Shown here piece after piece: positions 1 through 9,651 of a stretch of 64,000 bases of DNA. This DNA comes from an uncultured Flavobacteriales bacterium (GTDB lineage: Bacteria; Bacteroidota; Bacteroidia; CAIKAF01), in contig CAIKAF010000005.1 of NCBI GenBank assembly GCA_903825395.1, positions 1 to 64,000 of the forward strand. Reading direction: 5' to 3'. The notes below the pieces were generated by a model that saw only the letters and a program-made list of their open reading frames with translations, did no database searches and had not been told where the DNA came from. Within the stretch, counting starts at the first letter, position 1; every line of letters begins with the position of its first letter. The translations under genes and the position numbers were made by a program.

Positions 1-412
1 ACTTCGTCACGTATTTGGGGTGGCGAAGAATAGTTAGGGCACTTTTTGGAGTGAACTACGGGAATTTGGGGAAGTTGAAAAACGGAACCAGGTTCGCCTT
101 GGGGAGTCTCAGAAAAGCTTTCTGAATCGTGCAAAGGAAACTTTGCTGGTGCAGGAAGCGGGAGCATGGGAATGAGACTGGATGAACTGGCAAATTCATC
201 CTTTTTTAGGAGGGGAAATTGGAAGGGGATTTGAGGAGGAGAGGAAAAGAGGAGGAGGGAGTCAAATTAATTTTCAAGATTCCATTTAATGGTAGGAGAA
301 GTTTGGCGACCCGAAGGGCGCGAGGCAACCTTTTTTGGGTAAGCCAAAGCGTAGCCTTCAGGAAATCGGTATTGGAATTAATCGATGTCCCAAAAAAGGG
401 ATGATTTCCTGA
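1..412 (+). repeat. Long interspersed repeat A, copy 1 (cut by window start)
   Basis: This stretch reappears in reverse complement at about 23357-23776 with roughly 90% identity by eye. The shared block begins ACTTCGTCACGTATTTGG at base 1, so it probably continues to the left of the window. It holds short open frames in both directions (for example 206-475 minus) but none has a recognisable domain, and the frames differ between the two copies, so I treat it as non-coding. From 413 to 699 I see only AT-rich sequence and no gene. Confidence 0.85.
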
Positions 413-699
413 GTCCCCTTGAATATTCCAGCCCCTTTGCTTCCTCAGATCAAATTCTGCCTTTGTCCTTAGCATGGATGTTTACCCTCATGTGTTAGGG
501 CTGGCCTAAAATAAAACCATCAAAACCTGAAAGTCAACTCATCCCAATTATCAAATATGTTTAAATCAAAAACCATTACGCTTTTTAAAATCCAATACCT
601 AAATTAAAATCTAACGTTTTGGAGTTTAGCATTTGTCGGTTGAAAAGGAAGGCTTTTTTACTAGTACCTCACAAAATAACCGCAAGTATTGAAATTCCG

Positions 700-707
700 T
701 AACTTTG
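700..707 (+). promoter_or_regulatory. Bacteroidota -7 promoter element (TAACTTTG)
   Basis: TAACTTTG matches the TAnnTTTG -7 consensus and lies 38 bases before the ATG of the kelch-like gene. I see no good TTTG at the -33 position. Confidence 0.5.
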
Positions 708-745
708 TTTTGCTTTAAGAATAAAGAGAACGTATTAGAAAATCC

Positions 746-2359
746 ATGAGAAAAAAACTCCTTTTTATACTTTTAATAAGTTGTCTGAACGCTTTTGGTC
801 AAAGCAATCCATTCAATATAGCGATTGAGCCAATTTCTATATCGGAACTTGGTGGCCTTCAATCCTTTGCATTTGGACAAGCAGATGGAAAATGGCTCCT
901 AATAGGTGGCCGACTGGATGGCCTACATCGGAGACAGCCTTGGGCGGCATTTGATATTGCTGGACACAACAATCAATTAATTGTTGTTGATCCTATTGCT
1001 TTACAAAAATGGTCTGCTCCATTAAGCTCATTGCCCAGCCTCGTCCAAGAACATTTAAGTTCTACAAACATGAACTTCTATCAAGAAGCTGATTTTTTAT
1101 ACATCATCGGCGGTTATGGATACAGCGCAACTCAAGGCGACCACATCACTTTTCCTTATCTAACGGCCATTAAAGTCTCCGATGTCATTTCTGCCGTAAT
1201 AAGTGGAACAAGTTTAACTGGATATTTCCGACAAATTTCAGATACAAAGTTCCAGGTTACAGGTGGTCGCCTAAAAAAAATAAACACCATTTACCATCTG
1301 TTGGGGGGACAAAAATTTATGGGAAGATACAACCCCATGGGGCCAAATCAAGGGCAAGGATTTGTACAGGAGTATACCAATGAAATTCGAAGGTTTACAT
1401 TGAATGATGATGGACAAAACATAACAATCAATCATTTAGCCTCCTTTACCGATGCCACAAATTTGCATCGAAGAGATTACAATGCCGAAGCTCAAATACT
1501 GCCTAACGGCCAAGAAGGCATAACTATGTTCTCTGGGGTTTTTCAACAAAATGCGGATTTGCCCTTCTTAAATTCAGTCACGGTTGATTCAAGTAATTTT
1601 TCAGTCAACAATACCTTTCAGCAGTTTTACAACCACTATCACTGTGCCGTGGTTCCTCTTTACTCCGTAAGCAACAATGAAATGCACACCGTTTTCTTTG
1701 GTGGAATTGCTCAATACTATGATAGCCTAGGCACCTTGGTTCAAGACAACAATGTGCCTTTTGTAAAAACAATTGCACGGGTTACAAGAGATGCCAATTC
1801 AACTATGGCAGAATTTAAATTACCCATTGAAATGCCAAGCTACCTTGGTGCGGGCTCAGAATTTATTCCAAATAAAAGCATTCCTCATTACAGCAACGAG
1901 GTGCTGAAATTGGATGAAATTACTGCAGATAGCTCTCTGATTGGATATATTTTTGGAGGAATACATAGTTCTGATAAAAATATTTTTTGGACAAACGATG
2001 GCACTCAAAGCTCGGCGAATCCACAAATTTTTAAGGTTTATCTAACCAATCAGTCCTTGTCAACCCCTTCACACGAATTAAATGCACAAAGTAAAGGCTC
2101 CTTAAAATTGAATGTTTACCCCAATCCCAATAAGGGAATGATAAACATTGAATACCACTTAAAAGAAACGAAGGACATCCGATTGAAAATTGTTGATTTG
2201 AAGGGGGAATTAATAGAAAACAAACTATTGTCCAAGCAGATGCTCGGAAAGAATAGCTATAGCCTTAACATTGAAGGTAAGGTGGATAGTGGAGTCATAC
2301 TGGTTTCAATTGAAACCCCTTATGAAACGGCAAGGCAAAAAATCATTTTGAATAGATAG
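746..2359 (+). CDS. Secreted kelch-like protein with T9SS sorting domain
   Basis: A 537-residue protein beginning with a Lys-rich n-region and hydrophobic signal peptide (residues 1-19, ending AFGQ). The middle has repeated glycine-glycine segments (IGGRL, IIGGYGY, LLGGQKF, FFGGIA, IFGGIH) spaced like blades of a kelch-type beta-propeller. The last ~85 residues begin LNVYPNPNKG and end in an IILNR strand, the layout of a type A T9SS C-terminal sorting domain. It is therefore expected to cross the outer membrane by T9SS and stay on the surface or be released. Its substrate is unknown. It is monocistronic, with a TAACTTTG promoter element about 40 bases upstream. The propeller call rests on repeat spacing only; the secretion route is more certain. 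Confidence 0.85.
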   Translation: MRKKLLFILLISCLNAFGQSNPFNIAIEPISISELGGLQSFAFGQADGKWLLIGGRLDGLHRRQPWAAFDIAGHNNQLIVVDPIALQKWSAPLSSLPSLVQEHLSSTNMNFYQEADFLYIIGGYGYSATQGDHITFPYLTAIKVSDVISAVISGTSLTGYFRQISDTKFQVTGGRLKKINTIYHLLGGQKFMGRYNPMGPNQGQGFVQEYTNEIRRFTLNDDGQNITINHLASFTDATNLHRRDYNAEAQILPNGQEGITMFSGVFQQNADLPFLNSVTVDSSNFSVNNTFQQFYNHYHCAVVPLYSVSNNEMHTVFFGGIAQYYDSLGTLVQDNNVPFVKTIARVTRDANSTMAEFKLPIEMPSYLGAGSEFIPNKSIPHYSNEVLKLDEITADSSLIGYIFGGIHSSDKNIFWTNDGTQSSANPQIFKVYLTNQSLSTPSHELNAQSKGSLKLNVYPNPNKGMINIEYHLKETKDIRLKIVDLKGELIENKLLSKQMLGKNSYSLNIEGKVDSGVILVSIETPYETARQKIILNR

Positions 2360-2399
2360 GCTGCCTCTGTTGTGGTAAAAGAAAATTAGTCCGAATCAG

Positions 2400-4079
2400 T
2401 TAAGGGCATGTGCGAACTATGGTAATATATCCTTGTCCGGCATTGTATTGACCTATATTCTGAATTGCATTTCCATTAAAACTTCCGGAATTGGCGTATT
2501 GCCCGGTTGAGGTGGCTGGATTTATTCCACTAGAGTGAATGTAGGAGCCGCCGCCTCCGCCGCCATTTCTTCCATCTGAATTACCAGATCCGGTATTGTT
2601 CCACATCCAGGCTCCGCCGCCTCCAGAATATCCACCTCCACCGCCGCCGGCATGGTCTCCGCCAGCCTTATCAGGGCCACCACCGCCAAATCCGCCCAAT
2701 TGTCCATAACCATTTCCTGCTATGCCTGTAAATCCATTCACCCGCATGGCATTCCAGCCTTTACCTCCGGCCGATGCCGAATTTCCATTTGTTCCATGAA
2801 CAGGGTCATTGTTCCAAGCCATGGAACCGTCAGGAGCTAAATTTCCGGGCTTCCCGGGATGAAATTGAGCAGAGCCCCCATTGATAATGGAACCTCCACC
2901 GCCGCCGCCGCCCACCAACAAAGGAAGGTTTTGGCCATTAATCCAAACAAAGGAACCGCCGCCGCCATTTCCTCCGCCATTGGCCGTATTGCCTTGGGTG
3001 TTTTGATTTGCTTCTTGCCCCACCACTAAATTCAATTGCGTTCCAGCCGTGAGCGCAAACGATGCCCTTACAATGGCTCCTAATCCTCGATTGTTTTGAC
3101 CAACTCCATTTGGAATGCCGCCCTGACCCCCAGCCACGGTAATGGTGTAATTGCCTGATGCTGGAACAGTCCAAGATTGAACGCCTGAATTTACCGAAAC
3201 AACCCCTGAGCCGTAGCTGGCATTGCATTGAGCCTGTGATGGGCCATTGATGCCCGTTTGGCCGCAATTGGAAAACGAATAGGTTGCCGGAACACAATTA
3301 ATTACAGTCAAAGTGCTATCTAGGGTATCTTTACATCCAGCGGTGCTGGTTGCTATTAAGCGTACAAGCACATTGCCTGTCTGCGACCAGGTTACGGAAG
3401 GCGTTCCTGAAGTAGAGCTTGCCGGGCTGCCATTTTGAAATGACCATGAAAAGGTAGCGTTTTGTGTGGTGGCCGTAAATTGGGTAGCAGTATTAATTAT
3501 TGGGGAAGCCGGCACTACAGAAAAGGCCGCTACCGGGTTGGCCACAGATACTGAAAGTACAGTAGGTGCTGAATTTCCGCAGGAATTCATGGCCACCACA
3601 GAAATACTTCGAGAACCTTGGAGTGCTGAAAAATGGATTGAAATACTATCCAGATTGTTTGGACCAACAATTGTATCTGAATTTCCAATGCTCCATGCAT
3701 ACGAAAAGGCACCGGGAACAGGCGCTATTGAAAAAACAACCGCCGTATCAGATGGACACACTAACCCTGGCCCCTGAATTTGGGTTGGTGAGGGCGGCGG
3801 CGAACTGCATTCACAGGAAATGGCTTTCCAGCCCGTTTGGAAATACGCCTCTATGCAGCGCGTATCGCTATTGTACACCTGTAATCCATGAGCGGGACTC
3901 CCTATTCCATTCCGCTGAGCCGTAGTTAAAGTTGGGAGTAAAAAGCCTCCGTTTGTACCTCCAACTTCGAGCGTAGCAGAGGCATGTGGAGGCGTTCCAG
4001 CGCCCACATTTACTCCTTGTGCCTGAGCAGAAACCATCCAAACCATCCATAGAAAAATTGAAGTTCCAACCGTTTTCAT
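2400..4079 (-). CDS. Secreted PKD and glycine-rich surface protein
   Basis: A 559-residue protein with a signal peptide (residues 1-20, cut near QAQG). Residues ~25-90 form a module (ATLEVGG, LTTAQRNGI, GLQVYNSDT, CIEAYF, ending CEC) shared with the protein at 36286-37458. Next come PKD-like strands (~95-260, with FSWSFQNGSPASS), and then a glycine-rich C-terminal half of long GGGGGG runs that begins after a VPASGNYTITVAGG strand. That half resembles the glycine-rich domain beside ALK-type receptors and found in many bacterial surface proteins. There is no T9SS sorting domain, so I infer export by Sec and then an unknown step. An adhesin or matrix role is a guess. The glycine codons make this gene locally GC-rich. 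Confidence 0.85.
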   Translation of the reverse strand: MKTVGTSIFLWMVWMVSAQAQGVNVGAGTPPHASATLEVGGTNGGFLLPTLTTAQRNGIGSPAHGLQVYNSDTRCIEAYFQTGWKAISCECSSPPPSPTQIQGPGLVCPSDTAVVFSIAPVPGAFSYAWSIGNSDTIVGPNNLDSISIHFSALQGSRSISVVAMNSCGNSAPTVLSVSVANPVAAFSVVPASPIINTATQFTATTQNATFSWSFQNGSPASSTSGTPSVTWSQTGNVLVRLIATSTAGCKDTLDSTLTVINCVPATYSFSNCGQTGINGPSQAQCNASYGSGVVSVNSGVQSWTVPASGNYTITVAGGQGGIPNGVGQNNRGLGAIVRASFALTAGTQLNLVVGQEANQNTQGNTANGGGNGGGGSFVWINGQNLPLLVGGGGGGGSIINGGSAQFHPGKPGNLAPDGSMAWNNDPVHGTNGNSASAGGKGWNAMRVNGFTGIAGNGYGQLGGFGGGGPDKAGGDHAGGGGGGYSGGGGAWMWNNTGSGNSDGRNGGGGGGSYIHSSGINPATSTGQYANSGSFNGNAIQNIGQYNAGQGYITIVRTCP

Positions 4080-4288
4080 TGCATCTATCCTTTTTAAGAT
4101 TTAGATATAAAGTAAGCTATTTTTTATGGATTCTAAGAAATAGGCAAAACAACTACTCTCTTCACAATCAAATCTTAAGATTAAAATAATGGCCAAATAA
4201 TATTCCAAACATGAATTTATTGGCCCGCCCCTTACTCATTGTAGGGCTTGGCTTGCACACCTTTCAGGGCAGTTCAGGACCCAACCAC

Positions 4289-4436
4289 GCCCGCGGCAGG
4301 GATTGACGAGGCTACCCCGCAAGACGGGCGGCGGATGGCAGCGCGCGGCGAGGAGGCGACCTTGGGAGCCACCGCAGACCGCTGCTGCCCCGCTCGCCCG
4401 GCGCGGAGTAGCCCGGAAAGCCCGGTTGCCGCCCCA
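4289..4436 (+). repeat. GC-rich interspersed repeat B, copy 1
   Basis: A ~150-bp GC-rich element that starts GCCCGCGGCAGGGATTGACG and contains GAGGCGACCTTGGGAGCCAC before ending near GCCCGGTTGCCGCCCC. Related copies lie at 9466-9612, 36043-36192, 38279-38425 and 51288-51432, with a fragment at 11696-11732. It fills most of the gap 4080-4447, upstream of the glycine-rich gene. Open frames inside it are by-products of its high GC content. Confidence 0.9.
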
Positions 4437-4447
4437 TAAAACATCCA

Positions 4448-5065
4448 TTATATTCCCTCGTTCCTTGGCTCTGCCACTAAGATGCCGTCGGCCGCGGGAA
4501 CGGCGTGCATTAGGGCTTGCTGCGGACTGCCGTTGAGCCAGTTGCTGAGGCCCTCATTTGGCTCCAACACCAGTGGCATGCGCTGCTTGCTGTTGTGGAT
4601 GTGGGCCATCAATGGATTGGCGGGGACAGTGACCAATGAAAAGGAACGCAAATCTAGCCATGTATTGTCTGCCCAAATGGCTCCCAACAAAAGATCTTGG
4701 CCATCGCTGCGGCGAATTTCATACGGAATTTTCTTACGGCCTTCATGCCGCCATTCAAAAAACGAACGTACCGGAACCACTCCCCGCCGATACATGAAAG
4801 ATGGCGCAAAGGCAGGGCTGCTTTGCAATCGCTCGACGGTAGCGTTCGCCATGCGCCGGCGCCAGACTTCATCCAATGTTTTATTCCACGCAGGAACCAA
4901 GCCCCAAAGCATGGGTTCAAGTCCTTGCTGCTCTGAAGTAACGACGCCCAATACGGGCCTAGCATCGCGCATGGCCGATACGATGCCCTCTGAAAATAAG
5001 GAAACCGCAGCCGGAGCTGATGAATCTGCCGCTTGAGTATAGTACACCGAAACGGTGTAGCACAT
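4448..5065 (-). CDS. SRAP (YedK/HMCES-type) abasic-site protein
   Basis: A 205-residue protein of the SOS response-associated peptidase family, which in characterised members forms a covalent thiazolidine link between Cys2 and abasic sites in single-stranded DNA. Visible hallmarks are Cys2 directly after the initiator Met, an N-A-x-x-E motif (Asn74, Glu78; the usual Arg of NARxE is Thr here), the FFEW motif with Glu104, and a C-terminal H-N-S-K-Q-R-M-P block with His157. Length is close to the usual ~200-230. Its ATG overlaps the TAA of the upstream lipoprotein gene (TAATG), so the two are probably translationally coupled. The cytoplasmic DNA-protection role is inferred from the family. Confidence 0.93.
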   Translation of the reverse strand: MCYTVSVYYTQAADSSAPAAVSLFSEGIVSAMRDARPVLGVVTSEQQGLEPMLWGLVPAWNKTLDEVWRRRMANATVERLQSSPAFAPSFMYRRGVVPVRSFFEWRHEGRKKIPYEIRRSDGQDLLLGAIWADNTWLDLRSFSLVTVPANPLMAHIHNSKQRMPLVLEPNEGLSNWLNGSPQQALMHAVPAADGILVAEPRNEGI

Positions 5066-5322
5066 TAAAACGGATGTGTTTTGGGTGGCTCGCCAACCGA
5101 CTTGTCGGCACCGGGAGGCACCGATTTAACCGGCTTTGGTCCCTGAGGCGGACCAATCACAGCCGGCCTAGGGGGAGGTAAGCTTGCCCCGGGCTTGATT
5201 GTTTGCGTTTGGGGAGCCTCGGGCAGTCGAGATGAGCGGCATGCGCTTAGCAAAAGAAAACAAAGGATTGCAAGGAAACAGCTTCGGCACAGATGCATCA
5301 AAATACTATCTTTGAAATTCAT
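5065..5322 (-). CDS. Small proline-rich lipoprotein
   Basis: An 85-residue protein with an n-region (MNFKDSILMHLCRSC), a hydrophobic stretch and a lipobox-like LLSAC at residues ~24-28, so the mature chain would start with a lipidated Cys. The rest is low-complexity and rich in Pro, Lys and Gly, with no fold that I recognise. Its stop overlaps the start of the SRAP gene by one base. A TATCTTTA element (5332-5339, minus strand) close to the TAnnTTTG consensus lies just upstream. Function unknown. The coding call rests on the lipobox, the start and the tight coupling to SRAP. Confidence 0.65.
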   Translation of the reverse strand: MNFKDSILMHLCRSCFLAILCFLLLSACRSSRLPEAPQTQTIKPGASLPPPRPAVIGPPQGPKPVKSVPPGADKSVGEPPKTHPF

Positions 5323-5357
5323 TTTGTTTAGGTAAAGATAATCAAGCTGAGATAAGC

Positions 5358-7586
5358 ATGAAAAAACTATACGCTCTATTTTTATTCCTACTTCCTGGTT
5401 TTGCTTGGGCCGGCCCTGGCGATACGCTACACGTGCAGAGTCACCAGGCCGTACATATGAGTTGGTACGGAAATTACGACCGCTGGGCTCAGTTCCCTTC
5501 GGCAGCCCAAGGGCCTTTTTATAAAGTGCTTATGGATTACACCCTGGGCTGCCCCAGCAGCGGCTGCTCAGAATGGGATTATACCACTCAGATTTTTCTT
5601 CGTCGCCGTACCGGCACTATGGATTCGAATCAGGTTCAAAACCCCCATGTCAAGGTGGGCAATACCACGCCCGATTCCGTTGGAATTTCTTGGTTTCCAA
5701 CCTTTACCACCGCTTGGAATGCAGGAACTCAATCGGTGGACACCACCTTCAATGCCCCGCTGCAGGCCATTTTATTCCAGAACACTCAGCAACCGGCCCT
5801 GGCGACCGACACCTTGAACGGATGGCCCGCCTGGGGAAGTTATTATTTGTTTGATGCTCAAGGGAATATTACCGACACCGTATTTTGGAACCCAGACACC
5901 ATCGTCTATCAATCCTACATCACCACCTATCAGGTTTTTGAAGTGATTGAAAACATAGAAATTGGTCGCCTCATCACCCCCTATGCCGGTACCTATCCCA
6001 ACACTTGGAAATGGACCTATCGGTTTGACGTTACAGATTTTCAAGATTTGTTGCAAGATTCCGTCGAAATTCGGGCCTTTTACAGCGGGTACCAAGACGG
6101 GTTTACTGTCACGTTGAACTTTCATTTTGTAGAAGGAGAACCGCCGCTGAAGGTGGCTAGGCTGCAAAAAATGTTTGGGGGCAGCTTCCCCTATGGTAAT
6201 CCCAGCAATCCTATTGGAAATTATATGACTCCTCTGTTGCACCAAGCCTTTCCGGGAGCAACGCGCACCGATGCCCTCTTGTATATTACCGGCCATGGCT
6301 TCGGTGGCAACGAAAACTGCGCGGAGTTTTGCAGTAAGAACTACTATTTAAAGGTCAACAACCAATCTCAGGCTTCGGCAGCGGTGTGGGACAACAGCTG
6401 CGGATGGAACCCGATTTTCCCTCAAGGCGGGACCTGGGTATACGACCGAGCCAACTGGTGTCCAGGGGGGGCTGTGCCTTGGTTTCGACACAACGTCACT
6501 CCCTTTTTGCTGGGAAACAGCAATTTAATTGGCTTTGACATGCAGGCATTCACCAACGTCAACAACAATTATTGCAGCTACATCACCGAAGGGCATGTGG
6601 TGGATTATTTCCCCGCCACCTATCAAAACGATGCTTCGGTAGAAGAGATTTTAGCTCCCAGCTCCAATCCCAACCACTCCCGGTTCAATCCCATTTGTGG
6701 AAGTCCAAAAATTCGGATTCGGAACAATGGCTCAACGGCACTGACCTCAGCCAAAATTGAATATGGGGTTAGCGGTGGCACTGCGCAGGTGTACAATTGG
6801 ACGGGCAGTTTGGCCCTATTGGCTGAAACCGAGGTGGATTTGCCGCCATTGGGCAGCTGGTTCAATTCTTTTGGTGCCAACACCTTTTTTGCACGAATAA
6901 CAGAAGCCAATGGACAAACCGATGAATTGGCCTTCAACAACGAGCAACAAAGTGCTTTTCAGGCCGTTCCTCAAATGCCCGACTCCTTTTTTATCTTCTT
7001 TAAAACCAACATGGTTCCCGGAGAAAACAACTGGTTTATTGAGGATGCCAATGGACAGGTTGTGCGCTCGCGCAGCTCATTCCCCATCAATACCCTTGCC
7101 AGAGATACTATACGTCTGGATCCCGGTTGCTATCGGTTCCGTTTTAACGACAACGGAGGCGATGGCATTGCCTTTTGGGCCAATCAGCAAGCCGGTACCG
7201 GATCCTTGAGGTTTATGCAAGCTGTTTCTCCATACTCCATGCTTCGGAATTTTGGAGGAGATTTTGGCAATGGTGTCGATTTTCAATTCACTGTGGGATA
7301 TCAAATGTCTACTGGAGAATTGAGTGCTCAAAAATGGAACTTATACCCCAACCCAGCGTATGACAAAGTAACCGTTGATTTTCATACTGAGTTAATGGGC
7401 AATTATACCTTCCGTGTGTTGGATTTGCTGGGTCGGGAAGTGCATCGGCAGCAGGTAGCTTTAACGGGAGAAACTTCGTATACACTTGAATTGCGTCATT
7501 TACCGGCAGGCAGCTATGTTCTGAGCAGTCATGGACCAGGAGGTTGGACCCGCAGCGATCGGTTTTTGATGGGTAGTCGGCCTTAA
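5358..7586 (+). CDS. PNGase F-like secreted protein with T9SS sorting domain
   Basis: A 742-residue protein with a signal peptide (1-18, cut at AWAG). Residues ~20-270 resemble the eight-stranded jelly-roll pair of peptide-N-glycosidase F: a GCSEWDYTT segment near residue 70, then IEIGRLITPYAG, WTYRFDVTDF and IRAFYSGYQDGFTVTLNFHF. Flavobacterial PNGase F removes N-glycans from glycoproteins; whether this homologue keeps the catalytic acids is not clear by eye. Cys pairs around NENCAEFC and DNSCGW suggest disulfides. The last ~85 residues (WNLYPNPAYDKVTV, a YTLELRHLPAG strand) form a T9SS type A sorting domain. It is divergent from the small lipoprotein gene. An extracellular role in glycan or glycoprotein processing is inferred. 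Confidence 0.88.
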   Translation: MKKLYALFLFLLPGFAWAGPGDTLHVQSHQAVHMSWYGNYDRWAQFPSAAQGPFYKVLMDYTLGCPSSGCSEWDYTTQIFLRRRTGTMDSNQVQNPHVKVGNTTPDSVGISWFPTFTTAWNAGTQSVDTTFNAPLQAILFQNTQQPALATDTLNGWPAWGSYYLFDAQGNITDTVFWNPDTIVYQSYITTYQVFEVIENIEIGRLITPYAGTYPNTWKWTYRFDVTDFQDLLQDSVEIRAFYSGYQDGFTVTLNFHFVEGEPPLKVARLQKMFGGSFPYGNPSNPIGNYMTPLLHQAFPGATRTDALLYITGHGFGGNENCAEFCSKNYYLKVNNQSQASAAVWDNSCGWNPIFPQGGTWVYDRANWCPGGAVPWFRHNVTPFLLGNSNLIGFDMQAFTNVNNNYCSYITEGHVVDYFPATYQNDASVEEILAPSSNPNHSRFNPICGSPKIRIRNNGSTALTSAKIEYGVSGGTAQVYNWTGSLALLAETEVDLPPLGSWFNSFGANTFFARITEANGQTDELAFNNEQQSAFQAVPQMPDSFFIFFKTNMVPGENNWFIEDANGQVVRSRSSFPINTLARDTIRLDPGCYRFRFNDNGGDGIAFWANQQAGTGSLRFMQAVSPYSMLRNFGGDFGNGVDFQFTVGYQMSTGELSAQKWNLYPNPAYDKVTVDFHTELMGNYTFRVLDLLGREVHRQQVALTGETSYTLELRHLPAGSYVLSSHGPGGWTRSDRFLMGSRP

Positions 7587-7589
7587 GGC

Positions 7590-8440
7590 AATTACTGCAT
7601 CTACTTGTGTCCTTTGCGCCGGCATGGCGTGCATTGTGGTAAAAAAACGGGCTCAGGCTTGGAGGGCTGTTTTTAACACAAAGCACACAGAGTGAGCCGC
7701 AGAGTTCACAGAGGTTTGGGGAGGAAGGAGAGGGCGGTCTTTTTTACTACATCTGCTTTGCACCCTTTGCGCCGGCATGGCGTGCATTGTGGTAAAAAAA
7801 CGGGCTCAGGCTTGGAGGGCTGTTTTTAACACAAAGTACACGAAGGGAGCCGCAATGTTCACAGAGGTTTGGAGAGGAAGGAGAGGGTGGTCTTTTTTAC
7901 TACATCTGCTTTGCACCCTTTGCGCCGGCATGGCGTGCATTGTGGTAAAAAAACGGGCTCAGGCTTGGAGGGCTGTTTTTAACACAAAGTACACGAAGGG
8001 AGCCGCAATGTTCACAGAGGTTTGGGGAGGAAGGATAGTGTGGTATTTTTACCACACCTGCTTTGTGTCCTTTGCGCCGGCATGGTGTGCTTTGTGGTAA
8101 AAAAAAGGATTCAGGCTTGGATGGCTGTTTTTAACACAAAGTACACGAAGGGAGCCGCAATGTTCACAGAGGTTTGGGGAGGAAGGATAGTGTGGTATTT
8201 TTACCACACCTGCTTTGTGTCCTTTGCGCCGGCATGGCGTGCATTGTGGTAAAAAAAAGGATTCAGGCTTGGAGGGCTGTTTTTAACACAAAGTACACGA
8301 AGGGAGCCGCAATGTTCGCAAAGGAGCCTCCAAACTCCTGCACACCCTCGCTATAACACCATTCCCTCTGTGCACTTTGCGCCGGCATGGTGTGCTTTGT
8401 GGTAAAAAAACAGGTTCAGGCGTTGATGGCCACTTTCGCA
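7590..8440. repeat. Tandem array of 152-bp repeat C
   Basis: The anchor GCGCCGGCATGG recurs at about 7616, 7770, 7922, 8074, 8226 and 8379, giving a head-to-tail array with a period of 152-154 bases. Each unit carries a GTGGTAAAAA stretch, a TTTTTAACACAAAG segment and a GAAGGGAGCCGCAATGTTC segment. Single or double relatives occur at 43614-43850, 48118-48245 and 61130-61400. Open frames of 60-107 codons run through the array but merely repeat the same peptide and have no ribosome-binding context. The array fills the gap 7587-8497 between the PNGase-like gene and the reductase gene. The last unit diverges after 8300. Confidence 0.93.
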
Positions 8441-8497
8441 CTCCGACATGACAAACCTTCCCATGGCAAACCCCTCGATTTCGAATAGACACCCTTC

Positions 8498-9406
8498 TCA
8501 GGAAGTCATGGCCTCCACTTGGCTTTGCACCAAAGCAAGCCCCTCCTCAAACGTATGCGGCGCATAACCCAATTCCCGAATGGCCTTATCGATAATAAAA
8601 CCGGTTCTGGGCGGACGCCGGGCAGGCTGATTTAAGGTGCTTGAACTCACGGTTTCCATTGAATCCAAGGGTAAATTCCAAAAGGATGCCACCCGCCGAA
8701 CCAGTTCGTCAATGCCCATCATATCTGGCCCTGAAATATGATATATTCCTTCTGCTTTTCGTTGAATTGCCAGCCAGCAGGCCATAGCCAGATCTTCAGC
8801 CAACGTTGGCGACCGAAATTGATCGTTCACAACCCGCACCGGATTCCCGCTTTGCAAGGCATTGCGCGCCCAAAGCACAATATTCGACCTGGCCATGCCC
8901 TGGGTAACACCGTACACCAGCACCGTCCGTAAGATGGCCCATTTCAATGAACTTTGAATTACTGTTTGTTCGGCTTTCCATTTGCTAAGTCCATAGTGGC
9001 TAACCGGGTCGGGCCGCCCGCTTTCATCATAAGGGCCATCGTTTCCGTTAAAAATAAAATCTGTACTGATGTGAATCAAGTGGCTTTGGTGTTGGGCACA
9101 GGCTTCAACCACAAATTGGGTGCCCAGCACATTAATAGCATCGCAGTCTTCTTTCTGCAATTCGCAGGCATCCACATTGGTCATGGCGGCGGCGTGCACC
9201 ACCGCTTCTGGTCGAGCCTCAGCCCAGCACGCCTGAACCGCTTTGGCATCGCGAATATCCAGCGGCCTGTAGTTCACTGCTGCAGGAAGCGGATACCGGC
9301 TTTCGCCAAGGCCGGTGGCCCAGAGCTCAAGCCCGGGTTGCTGCATCAGCAGCTCCACCAATTTCTGCCCCAGCAGGCCATTGCTTCCAGTCACCAAAAC
9401 GCGCAT
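8498..9406 (-). CDS. RmlD-like SDR family NAD(P)-dependent reductase
   Basis: A 302-residue extended SDR protein. It starts with a Rossmann motif (TGSNGLLGQK, residues 7-16, fitting TGxxGxxG). It then has an AAAMTNVDACE block and a catalytic STD...YGLSK (Tyr-x-x-x-Lys) near residues 115-142, both typical of dTDP-4-dehydrorhamnose reductases. The C-terminal part (YHISGPDMMGIDELVRR) also fits RmlD. It may reduce a nucleotide-bound 4-keto sugar, but no other rml gene lies nearby, so the substrate is not fixed. It is a single gene transcribed away from the DUF2851 gene. A TACCTTAA element just upstream is a weak promoter match. Confidence 0.85.
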   Translation of the reverse strand: MRVLVTGSNGLLGQKLVELLMQQPGLELWATGLGESRYPLPAAVNYRPLDIRDAKAVQACWAEARPEAVVHAAAMTNVDACELQKEDCDAINVLGTQFVVEACAQHQSHLIHISTDFIFNGNDGPYDESGRPDPVSHYGLSKWKAEQTVIQSSLKWAILRTVLVYGVTQGMARSNIVLWARNALQSGNPVRVVNDQFRSPTLAEDLAMACWLAIQRKAEGIYHISGPDMMGIDELVRRVASFWNLPLDSMETVSSSTLNQPARRPPRTGFIIDKAIRELGYAPHTFEEGLALVQSQVEAMTS

Positions 9407-9465
9407 ACATGAATTATTTTAAGGTACAATACTACAAAATCTGCTTGGATGAGGGGGGATTTTTT

Positions 9466-9612
9466 GGGGCGGCTGACGGGCTTTCCGAGCTTGTCCGCGG
9501 TGGCCGGACGGGGTGGCAGCGGGCTGCGGTGGCTCCTAAAGTCGCCTCCTCGCCACGCGCCACCATCCGCCGGCCTCCTTGCGGGCAAGCTTCGTCAATC
9601 CCTGCCGCAGGG
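9466..9612 (-). repeat. GC-rich interspersed repeat B, copy 2
   Basis: Reverse-oriented copy of repeat B, from GGGGCGGCTGACGGGCTTTC to ATCCCTGCCGCAGGG, with the GAGGCGACTTTAGGAGCCAC core on the minus strand. It sits in the divergent gap between the RmlD-like and DUF2851 genes, so whatever drives the two genes must flank it. Confidence 0.9.
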
Positions 9613-9651
9613 CCTGAACATACTACAACGAAATAAAATGAACCTCTGCCC

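Noticed and set aside
2522-3925. Open frames on both strands across the glycine-rich gene
   Set aside because: Shadow frames caused by repetitive GGN codons.
4482-5036. 184-codon frame opposite the SRAP gene
   Set aside because: Antisense to a gene with intact catalytic motifs; no signal or domain of its own.
7777-8356. Several 60-107 codon open frames in the 152-bp array
   Set aside because: They repeat the same peptide once per unit, change frame at unit borders and have no homology; they are by-products of the tandem repeat.
7590-8440. Possible CRISPR array
   Set aside because: The repeat is 152 bp without distinct spacers, units are head-to-tail and no cas genes are present.
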